Below are positions 23,614 through 33,259 of a stretch of DNA of 64,000 nt, one piece after another. Under the pieces are notes generated by a model, which was given only the letters and a program-made list of their open reading frames with translations, ran no database searches and was not told the origin of the DNA. The position numbers and the translations under genes were made by a program. The stretch comes from Ovis canadensis (taxonomy: Eukaryota > Chordata > Mammalia > Artiodactyla > Bovidae). The first letter of the stretch is position 1. Each line of letters starts with the position of its first letter. The stretch covers positions 115,788,501 to 115,852,500 of the forward strand of contig NC_091245.1 in the NCBI RefSeq assembly GCF_042477335.2, in the 5' to 3' direction.

Positions 23614-24142
23614 AAACTCCTTTTGGGTTTTTCAGTTATTGATGGGTCATTACTAAAGGATGGAAAATAAATTTTTACAAAATAAAAAATAAATTTAGAA
23701 AATAAATTTTTACCACTTTTAATAGACTTTTAATAAGTAATAATTGATTACTGTTTCCTTAAGTTAGAGAGATCAAACTCTTCAAGCAGGGGAGGAAGAA
23801 CATTTTTTTTTTTTACTTTATTTCTTTATTTTTTTTTTTTAGTTTTTTATTTTTTAAATTTTATAATCTTTAATTCTTACATGCGTTCCCAAACATGAAC
23901 CCCCCTCCCACCTCCCTCCCCATAACATCTCTCTGGGTCATCCCCATGCACCAGCCCCAAGCATGCTGTATCCTGCGTCAGACATAGACTGGCGATTCAA
24001 TTCTTACATGATAGTATACATGTTAGAATGCCATTCTCCCAAATCATCCCACCCTCTCCCTCTCCCTCTGAGTCCAAAAGTCCGCTATACACATCTGTGT
24101 CTTTTTTCCTGTCTTGCATACAGGGTCGTCATTGCCATCTTC

Positions 24143-27100
24143 CTAAATTCCATATATATGTGTTAGTATACTGTATTGGTGTTTTTCTTTCTGGCTTACT
24201 TCACTCTGTATAATCGGCTCCAGTTTCATCCATCTCATCAGAACTGATTCAAATGAATTCTTTTTAACGGCTGAGTAATACTCCATTGTGTATATGTACC
24301 ACAGCTTTCTTATCCATTCATCTGCTGATGGACATCTAGGTTGTTTCCATGTCCTGGCTATTATAAACAGTGCTGCAATGAACATTGGGGTACATGTGTC
24401 TCTTTCAATTCTGGTTTCCTCGGTGTGTATGCCCAGCAGTGGGATTACTGGGTCATAAGGTAGTTCTATTTGCAATTTTTTAAGGAATCTCCACACTGTT
24501 CTCCATAGTGGCTGTACTAGTTTGCATTCCCACCAACAGTGTAGGAGGGTTCCCTTTTCTCCACACCCTCTCCAGCATTTATTGCTTGCGGATTTTTGGA
24601 TCGCAGACATTCTGACTGGTGTGAAGTGGTACCTCATTGTGGTTTTGATTTGCATTTCTCTGATAATGAGTGATGTTGAGCATCTTTTCATGTGTTTGTT
24701 AGCCATTTGTATGTCTTCTTTGGAGAAATGTCTATTTAGTTCTTTGGCCCATTTTTTGATTGGGTCGTTTATTTTTCTGGAATTGAGCTGCATAAGTTGC
24801 TTGTATATTTTTGAGATTAGTTGTTTGTCAGTTGCTTCATTTGCTATTATTTTCTCCCATTCAGAAGGCTGTCTTTTCACCTTGCTTATATTTTCCTTTG
24901 TTGTGCAGAAGCTTTTAATTTTAATTGGATCCCATTTGTTTATTTTTGCTTTTATTTCCAGAATTCTGGGAGGTGGATCATAGAGGATCCTGCTGAGATT
25001 TATGTCAGAGAGAGTTTTGCCTATGTTCTCCTCTAGGAGTTTTATAGTTTCTGGTCTTACATTTAGATCTTTAATCCATTTTGAGTTTATTTTTGTGTGC
25101 GGTGTTAGAAAGTGATCTAGTTTCATTCTTTAACAAGTGGTTGACCAGTTTTCCCAGCACCACTTGTTAAAGAGATTGTCTTTACTCCATTGTATATTCT
25201 TGCCTCCTTTGTCAAAGATAAGGTGTCCATATGTGTGTGGATTTATCTCTGGGCTTTCTATTTTGTTCCATTGATCTATATGTCTGTCTTTGTGCCAGTA
25301 CCATACTGTCTTGATGACTGTGGCTTTGTAGTAGAGCCTGAAGTCAGGCAAGTTGATTCCTCCAGCTCCATTCTTCTTTCTCAAGACTGCTTTGGCTATT
25401 CGAGGTTATTTGTATTTCCATACAAATCTTGAAATTATTTGTTCTAGTTCTGTGAAAAATGTGGCTGGTAGCTTGATAGGGATTGCATTGAATTTGTAAA
25501 TTGCTTTGGGTAGTACACTCATTTTCACTATATTGATTCTTCCAATCCATGAACATGGTATATTTCTCCATCAATTAGTGTCCTCTTTGATTTCTTTCAT
25601 CAGTGTTTTATAGTTTTCTATATATAGGTCTTTAGTTTCTTTAGGTAGATATATTCCTAAGTATTTTATTCTTTTCGTTGCAATGATGAATGGAATTGTT
25701 TCCTTAATTTCTTTTTCTACTTTCTCATTATTCGTGTATAGGAATGCAAGGGATTTCTGTGTGTTGATTTTATATCCTGCAACTTTACTATATTCATTGA
25801 TTAGCTCTAGTAATTTCATGGTGGAGTCTTTAGGGTTTTCCATGTAGAGGATCATGTCATCTGCAAACAGTGAGAGTTCTACTTCTTCTTTTCCAATTTG
25901 GATTCCTTTTATTTCTTTTTCTGCTCTGATTGCTGTGGCCAAAACTTCCAGAACTATGTTGAATAGTAGTGGTGAAAGTGGACACCCTTGTCTTGTTCCT
26001 GACTTTAGGGGAAATGCTTTCAATTTTTCACCATTGAGGATAATGTTTGCTGTGGGTTTGTCATAGATAGCTTTTATTATGTTGAGGTATGTTCCTTCTA
26101 TTCCTGCTTTCTGGAGAGTTTTTATCATAAATGGATGTTGAATTTTGTCAAAGGCCTTCTCTGCATCTATTGAGATAATCATATGGTCTTTATTTTTCAA
26201 TTTGTTAATGTGGTGAATTACATTGATTGATTTGTGGATATTGAAGAATCCTTGCATCCCTGGGATAAAGCCCACTTGGTCATGGTGTATGATCTTTTTA
26301 ATGTGTTGTTGGATTCTGATTGCTAGAATTTTGTTGAGGATTTTTGCATCTATGTTCATCAGTGATATTGGCCTGTAGTTTTCTTTTTTTGTGACATCTT
26401 TGTCAGGTTTTGGTATTAGGGTAATGGTGGCCTCATAGAATGAGTATGGACGTTTACCTTCCTCTGCAATTTTCTGGAAGAGTTTGAGGAGGATAGGTGT
26501 TAGCTCTTCTCGAAATTTTTGGTAGAATTCAGCTGTGAAGCCGTCTGGACCTGGGCTTTTGTTTGCTGGAAGATTTCTGATTACAGTTTCAATTTCCGTG
26601 CTTGTGATGGGTCTGTTAATATTTTCTATTTCTTCCTGGTTGAGTTTTGGAAAATTGCACTTTTCTAAGAATTTGTCCATTTCTTCCACGTTGTCCATTT
26701 TATTGGCATACAACTGCTGATAGTAGTCTCTTATGATCCTTTGTATTTCTGTGTTGTTTGTTGTGATCTCTCCATTTTCATTTCTAATTTTATTGATTTG
26801 ATTTTTCTCTCTTTGCTTCTTGATGAGTCTGGCTAATGGTTTGTCAATTTTATTTATCCTTTCAAAGAATCAGCTTTTGGCTTTGTTGATTTTTGCTATG
26901 GTCTCTTTTGTTTCTTTTGCATTTATTTCTGCCCTAATTTTTAAGATTTCTTTCCTTCTACTAACTCTGGGGTTCTCCAATTCTTCTTTTTCTAGTTTCT
27001 TTAGTTGTAGAGTTAGGTTATTTATTTGACTTTTTTCTTGTTTCTTGAGGTATGCCTGTATTGCTATGAACTTTCCTCTTAGCACTGCTTTTATAGTGTC

Positions 27101-27954
27101 CCACAGGTTTTGGGTTGTTGTGTTTTCATTTTCATAGTTTGTATGCATATTTTGATTTCTTTTTTGATTTCTTCTGTGATTTGTTGGTTATTCAGAAGTG
27201 TGTTGTTCAACCTCCATATGTTGGAATTTTTAATAGTTTTTCTCCTGTAATTGAGATCTAATCTTACTGCATTATGGTCAGAAAAGATGCTTGGAATGAT
27301 TTCGATTTTTTTGAATTTATCAAGTTTAGATTTATGGCCCAGGATGTGATCTATCCTGGAGAAGGTTCCATGAGCATTTGAAAAAAAGGTGAAATTCATT
27401 GTTTTGGGGTGAAATGTCCTATAGATATCAATTAGGTCTAATTGATCTAATGTATCATTTAAAGTTTGCGTTTCTTTGTTAATTTTCTGTTTAGTTGATC
27501 TGTCCATAGGTGTGAGTGGGGTATTAAAATCTCCCACTATTATTGTGTTATTGTTGACTTCCCCTTTCATACTTGTTAGCATTTGTCTTACATATTGTGG
27601 TGCTCCTATATTGGGTGCATATATATTTATAATTGTTATATCTTCTTCTTGGATTGTTCCTTTGATCATTATGTAGTGGCCTTCTTTGTCTCTTTTCACA
27701 GCCTTTGTTTTAAAGTCTATTTTATCGGATATGAGTATTGCCACTCCTGCTTTCTTTTGGTCTCTATTTGCGTGGAATATCTTTTTCCAGCCCTTCACTT
27801 TCAGTCTGTATGTGTCCCTTGTTTTGAGGTGGGTCTCTTGTAAGCAGCATATAGAGGGGTCTTGTTTTTGTATCCATTCGGCCAGTCTTTGTCTTTTGGT
27901 TGGGGCGTTCAACCCATTTACGTTTAAGGTAATTATTGATATGTATGATTCCAT
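24143..27954 (-). pseudogene. L1 ORF2 (endonuclease-reverse transcriptase), broken
   Basis: The start is the ATG near 27954 ('MESYISIITLNVNGLNA'). The EN domain (27091-27954) keeps its catalytic landmarks: N in 'LNVNGLN', E in 'CLQETHLK', 'VGDFNTPL', 'RIDHILGHK' and 'FSDHNAV'. The RT domain (frame 25571-26713) keeps '[14 protein letters not shown]', '[14 protein letters not shown]' and the catalytic '[14 protein letters not shown]'. The C-terminal part (24143-25126) includes '[20 protein letters not shown]', the Cys-rich segment, and ends in 'ILTHIYGI'. Frameshifts or stops near 27.1, 26.7-26.9, 25.57, 25.34-25.38 and 25.13 kb separate the pieces. Intact length would be close to the 1275 residues usual for the family, but no full protein can be made. 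Confidence 0.9.
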
Positions 27955-28019
27955 TACCATTTCCTTTATTGTTTTGGGTTTGGGTTTATACACCCTTTTC
28001 GTGTTTCCTGTCTAGAGAA

Positions 28020-28946
28020 TATCCTTTAGAATTTGTTGGAGAGCTGGTTTGGTGGTGCTGAATTCTCTCAGCTTTTGCTTGTCTGTAAAGCTTTTGATTT
28101 CTCCTTCGTATCTGAATGAGATCCTTGCTAGGTACAGTAATCTGGGCTGTAGGTTATTGTCTTTCATCACTTTAAGTATGTCTTGCCATTCCCTCCTGGC
28201 CTGAAGAGTTTCTATTGAAAGATCAGCTGTTATCCTTATGGGAATCCCCTTGTGTGTTATTTGTTGTTTTCCCCTTGCTGCTTTTAATATTTGTTCTTTG
28301 TGTTTGATCTTTGTTAATTTGATTAATATGTGTCTTGGGGTGTTTCGCCTTGGGTTTATCCTATTTCGCCTTGGGTTTATCTCTGTGTTTCTTGGACTTG
28401 GGTGATTATTTCCTTCCCCATTTTAGGGAAGTTTTCAACTATTATCTCCTCAAGGATTTTCTCATGATCTTTCTTTCTGTCTTCTTCTTCTGGGACTCCT
28501 ATAATTCGAATGTTGGAGCGTTTAATATTGTCCTGGAGGTCTCTGAGATTGTCCTCATTTCTTTTAATTCGTTTTTCTTGTTTCTTCTCTGATTCATTTA
28601 TTTCTACCATTCTATCTTCTATTTCACTAATCCTATCTTCTGCCTCCGTTATTCTACTATTTGTTGCCTCCAGAGTGTTTCTGATCTCATTTATTGCATT
28701 ATTCATTATATTTTGACTCTTTTTTATTTCTTCTAGGTCCTTGTTAAACCTTTCTTGCATCTTCTCAATCCTTGTCTCTAGACTACTTATCTGTGATTCC
28801 ATTTTGATTTCAAGATTTTGGATCATTTTCACTATCAATATTCGGAATTCCTTCTCTGGTAGATTCCCTACTTCTTCCTCTTTTGTTTGGTTTGGTGGGC
28901 AACTCTCCTGTTCCTTTACCTGCTGAGTATTCCTCTGTCTCTTCAT
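28020..28946 (-). pseudogene. L1 ORF1 (RNA-binding coiled-coil protein), broken
   Basis: The frame at 28377-28946 encodes about 189 residues. The N-terminal stretch is followed by a long heptad-rich coiled coil ('LEIKMESQISSLETRIEKM', 'RITEAEDRISEIEDRMVEI') and the start of the RRM ('NIRIIGVPEEEDRKKDHEKI', 'VENFPKMGKE'). The frame ends at 28377 inside a 21-bp tandem duplication (28343-28384). The C-terminal RNA-binding part continues in other registers to about 28.02 kb. Confidence 0.85.
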
Positions 28947-29489
28947 CTTGGTTATATTGCTGCGTTTGGGGTGGCCTTTTTATATTCTGGTAATTTGTGG
29001 AGTTCTCTTTATTATGGAGCTTCCTCACTTTGGGTGGGGTTCTATCAGTGGTTTGTCAAGGTTTCCTGGTTAGGGAGGCTTGTGTTGGAGTTTTGGTGGG
29101 TGGAGCTGGGTTTCTTCTCTCTGGAGTGCAGTGGAGTGACCCGTAATGGGTTATGAGACATCAAAGGTTTTGGGATAATTTTGAGCTGCCTGTATATTGA
29201 AGCTCAGGGGAGTGTTCCTGTGTTGCTGGAGAATTTGCGTGGTATGTCTTGTTTTGGAACTTGTTGGCCCTTGGGTGGAGCTTGGTTTCGGTGTAGGTAT
29301 GAAGGCATTTAATTAGCTCCTATTGCTTAATGTTCCCTGAATTCAAGAGTTCTCTAATGTTTTCAGGCTTTGAATTTAAGCCTCCTGCTTCTGGTTTTCA
29401 GTTTTATTTTTACAGTAGCCTCTAGACTTCTCCATCTATACAGCACTGATGATAAAACATCTAGGTTAAAGATGAAAAGTTTCTCCACA

Positions 29490-29925
29490 TTGAGGGATAC
29501 TCAGAGAGGTTCACTGAGTTACAAGGAGAAGAGAAGATGGAGGGGATAGTTAGAGGTAACTGGAATGAGATGCGGTGAGATCAAAAGAGGAGAGAGCAAG
29601 CTAGCCAGTAGTCACTTCCTTATGTGCGCTCTATAGTCTGGACCGCTCAGAGGTATTTACAGAGTTATACGGGGCAGAGGAGAGGGAGGAAGTAGACAGA
29701 GGTGACCAGGAGGATAAGAGAGAGGAATGAGTAGGAGAGAGACAAATCCTGCCAGTAACCAGTTCCTTAGGTGTTCTCCACCGTCTGGAACACACAGAGA
29801 TTCACAGAGTTGGATAGAGAAGAGATGGGGGAGAAAAGAGACAGAGGCCACCTGGTGGAGAAAAAGGAGAGTCCAGAGGAGGAGAGAGTGGTCAAGCCAG
29901 TAATCTTGCTCTCAGGTAAACTTGG
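29490..29925 (-). repeat. Three tandem monomers in the full-length L1 5' UTR
   Basis: Three units of about 140 bp start near 29498, 29637 and 29788, each with an 'agagattcacagagttr'-type opening, a 'gagaagagatgg'-like purine block and 'agccagtarycac'-type closing text. They correspond unit by unit to 18768-19200 in the other L1. Confidence 0.8.
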
Positions 29926-30129
29926 GTAGTGAAGTTTGGGTTTTTAAATGTACAAAATTGACAACAAAAACCTAAGAGCAAAGATTAAAAATCTGTTTTT
30001 GAAGACAATGGTCTGCTTTTCTGGTTGCCTGATGTCCTCTGCCAGCCTACAGAAGTTGTTTTGTGGAGTTTGCTTGGCGTTGAAATGTTCTTTTGAGGAA
30101 TTTGTGAGGGAGAAAGTGGTCTTCCCGTC

Positions 30130-30156
30130 CTATTCCTCCGCCATCTTTCCCTCCTC
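30130..30156 (-). promoter_or_regulatory. L1 5' terminus with YY1-type site
   Basis: The first bases of the element on the minus strand contain AAGATGGCGG, the core bound by YY1 at the start of many mammalian L1 promoters, where it fixes the transcription start. The site abuts the target site duplication, which supports an untruncated 5' end. Function in this copy is inferred only. Confidence 0.6.
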
Positions 30157-30215
30157 CAGGGGTGGAAGAACATTTTTTATTAGTGAGAAGTCTCAAGCAA
30201 ATTTTGATGTTCAAG

Positions 30216-30862
30216 GTCTGTGACTTCATCATTCATGATGATGGGGAAACAGTGGAAACAGTGACAGACTTTATTTTGGGGGGCTCCAAAATCACTGGAG
30301 ATGGTGACTGCAGCTATGAAATTAAAAGATGCTTACTCCATGGAAGAAAAGTTATGACCAACATAGACAGCATATTAAAAAGCAGAGACATTATTTTGCC
30401 AACAAAGGTCCATCTAGTCAAGGTTATGGTTTTTCCAGTAGTCATGTATGGATGTGAGAGTTGGACTATAAAGAAAGCTGAGCACCGAAGAATTGATGCT
30501 TTTGAACTGCGGTGTTGGAGAAGACTTGAGAGTCCCTTGGACTGCAAGGAAATCCAACCAGTCCATCCTAAAGGAAATCAGTCATGACTGTTCATTGGAA
30601 GGACTGATGTTGAAGATGAAACTCCAATATTTTGGCCACCTGATGCGAAGAGCTGACTCATTTGTAAAGACCCTTGTGCTGAGAAAGATTGAAGGTGGGA
30701 GGAGAAGGGGACAACAGAGGGTGAGGTGGTTGGATGGCATCACCAACTCAATGGACATGAGTTTGAGTAAACTCTGGGAGTTGGTGATGGACAGGGAGGC
30801 CTGGCATGCTGTAGTTCATGGGGTTGCAAAAAGTCAGACATGACTGAGTGACTGAACTGAAG
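30216..30862 (+). mobile_element. BovB LINE 3' end, 5'-truncated
   Basis: Sense BovB from the RT C-terminal region ('ggggaaacagtggaaacag', 'tgaaattaaaagatgctta') to the 3' tail ('agtcagacatgactgagtg'). The frame 30162-30587 encodes 'DFILGGSKITGDGDCSYEIK' and '[19 protein letters not shown]', diagnostic of BovB. The continuing frame 30493-30843 encodes '[20 protein letters not shown]'. A frameshift separates the two. Confidence 0.9.
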
Positions 30863-30999
30863 AAGTCAAAGAGATAATCTAGGCATTCTTCAGGATAAAT
30901 CAACCTGATTTGAAGTTAAAAGGAGGGAGAAGAAAACTAAAGAAGAAAGGAAAAGGGAAACACCAAGCTCGGTATTGACAGCTATCATCTATCCCAATG

Positions 31000-31090
31000 T
31001 AGTCCCTTTCTAGCTGTGTGACCACAAACTTATTACTGACTCTCCTTGACTATTATTAGTTCCTCATAGAAAAAAGTGGAGTAAAAGTTC
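31000..31090 (+). repeat. MIR-like relic
   Basis: A phrase 'ctagctgtgtgaccacaaa' followed by a C/T-rich stretch and 'ttcctcatagaaaaaagtg' fits a damaged MIR core. Low certainty. Confidence 0.35.
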
Positions 31091-31184
31091 TGATATCATA
31101 AAATCATATATATATTCACCAACAATATAAGAAAATTAAATTTGAAGTAAGATGAAAGTTGCATTATATTGTATTTTCCAAACT

Positions 31185-31705
31185 TTTTATTGAAATATAG
31201 TTTATTTACAAAGGTATGTTAGTTTTAGGTGTATAGCAAAGTGATTTAGTTATATTCTTTTCCCTTATGGGATATTACAAAATATTGAGTATAGTTCCTT
31301 GTGCTATACAATGATTCCTGTTGGTGATCTAGCAGTGTGCAACCTTCTAATTTCTCCTTGCCCACCCCTTTCCCCTTTGGTAACCATAAGTTTGGTTTCT
31401 ATGTCTATGGGTCTATTTCTGCTTTGTAAATAAGTTCAATTGTATCATTTTTTAAAAAATTACACATATAAGTGATATCCTATGATATTTGTCTTTCTCC
31501 ATCTGGCTTACTTCACATAGTATGATAATCTCTAGGTCCATTCATATAGCTGCAAATGGCATTATTTCATTCATTTCATGACTGAGTAATATTCCATTGT
31601 GTGTGTGTGTATATATATATATATATACACACACAATGAAATATGTATATTAACATATTTATCATATTTTCTGTATCCATTCATCTGTTGATGGACATTT
31701 AATTT
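31185..31705 (-). mobile_element. Older L1 3' end, antisense
   Basis: It starts 'ctttttattgaaatatagt' and runs through 'atagcaaagtgatttagtt', 'ttctatgtctatgggtcta' and 'gagtaatattccattgtgt' to 'catctgttgatggacattt'. This is antisense L1 3' UTR and the ORF2 end of an older ruminant/artiodactyl subfamily. It contains a (GT)n(AT)n(AC)n palindrome near 31.6 kb. Confidence 0.8.
31597..31636. repeat. (GT)n(AT)n(AC)n self-complementary microsatellite
   Basis: A GT run, an AT run and an AC run follow one another so that the outer parts are reverse complements. The 40-bp tract could fold on itself. It lies inside an L1 relic. Confidence 0.85.
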
Positions 31706-31740
31706 GGAAAATTGCATGATAGAAATTAAAAAGAAGTAGT

Positions 31741-33259
31741 AGATTCCTTTGTTGTGCAGAAGCTTTTAATTTTAATTAGATCCCATTTGTTTATTTTTGC
31801 TTTTATTTCCAGTATTCTGGGAGGTGGATCATAGAGGATCCTGCTGAGATTTATGTCAGAGAGAGTTTTGCCTATGTTCTCCTCTAGGAGTTTTATAGTT
31901 TCTGGTCTTACGTTTAGACCTTTAATCCATTTTGAGTTTATGTTTGTGTATGGTGTTAGAAAGTGATCTAGTTTCATCCTTTTACAAGTGGTTGACCAGT
32001 TTTCCCAGCTCCACTTGTTAAAGAGATTGTCTTTAATCCATTGTATATTCTTGCCTCCTTTGTCAAAGATAAGGTGTCCATAGGTGTGTGGATTTATGTC
32101 TAGGCTTTCTATTTTGTTCCACTGATCTATATTTCTATCTTTGTGCCAGTACCGTACTGTCTTGATGACTGTGGCTTTGTAGTAGAGCCTGAAGTTAGGC
32201 AGGTTGATTCCTCCAGTTCCATTCTTCTTTCACAAGATTGCTTTGGCTATTCGAGGTTTTTTGTATTTCCATACAAATCTTGAAATTATTTGTTCTAGCT
32301 CTGTGAAAAATACCGCTGGTAGCTTGATAGGGAGTGCATTGAATCTGTAGATTGCTTTGGGTAGTATACTCATTTTCACTATATTGATTCTTCTGATCCA
32401 TTAACATGGTATATTTCTCCATCTATTAGTGTCCTCTTTGATTTCTTTCATCAGTGTTTTATAATTTTTCTATATATAAGTCTTTAGTTTCTTTAGGTAG
32501 GTATATTCCTAAGTATTTTATTCTTTTCGTTGCAATGATGAATGGAATTGTTTCCTTAATTTCCTTTTCTACTTTCTCATTATTAGTGTATAGGAATGCA
32601 AGGCATTTCTGTGTGTTAATTTTATATCCTGCAAGTTTACTATATTCATTGATTAGCTCTAGTAATTTTCTGGTGGAGTCTTTAGGATTTTCTATGTAGA
32701 GGATCATGTCATCTGCAAACAGTAAGCAAGGTGAAAAGACAACCTTCAGAATGGGAGAACATAATAGCAAACGAAGCAACTGACAAAGAACTAATCTCAA
32801 AAATATACAAGCAACTTATGCAACTCAACTCCAGAAAAATAAATGACCCAATCAAAAAATGGGCCAAAGAACTAAACAGACATTTCTCCAAAGAAGACAT
32901 ACGGATGGCTAACAAACACATGAAAAGATGGTCAACATCACTCATTATCAGAGAAATGCAAGTCAAGACCACAATGAAGTACCATTTCACACCAGTCAGA
33001 ATGGCTGCAATCCAAAAGTCTACAAGCGATAAATGCTGGAGAGGGTGTGGAGAAAAGGGAATCCTCTTACACTGTTGGTGGGAATGCAGACTAGTACAGC
33101 CACTATGGAGAACAGTGTGGAGATTCCTTTAAAAACCGGAAATAGAACTGCCTTATGACCCAGCAATCCCACTGCTGGGCATACACACCGAGGAAACCAG
33201 AATTGAAAGAGACACATGTACCCCAATATTCATCGCAGCACTGTTTATAATAGCCAGGA
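31741..33259 (+). mobile_element. L1 fragment with 5' inversion, 3' end missing
   Basis: 31741-32722 is antisense ORF2 (equivalent to about 24.89-25.87 kb of the full-length copy). 32723-33259 is sense ORF2 that begins almost exactly where the inverted part ends in element coordinates (equivalent to about 24.89 down to 24.35 kb). The switch falls in 'ctgcaaacagt|aagcaaggtg'. The sense frame 32731-33132 encodes '[20 protein letters not shown]' and '[20 protein letters not shown]'. The copy stops at 'aatagccagga' without a 3' UTR or poly(A). Confidence 0.82.

Larger units (their letters stand above)
23809..30156 (-). mobile_element. Full-length ruminant L1 (about 6.35 kb), disabled
   Basis: It is flanked by a 22-bp direct repeat with one mismatch (23787-23808 and 30157-30178, core GGAAGAACATTTTTT). 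The 3' end faces left with a T-rich run (poly(A) in sense). In reverse orientation come the 3' UTR (23.85-24.14 kb), ORF2 (24.14-27.95 kb), ORF1 (28.02-28.95 kb) and a 5' UTR with three monomers ending at the true 5' terminus. The first bases of that terminus, read on the minus strand, contain GGAAAGATGGCGGAGG, an L1-style YY1-site start. A clean duplication and a complete 5' end make this a classical full-length insertion. ORFs are broken. Confidence 0.93.
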
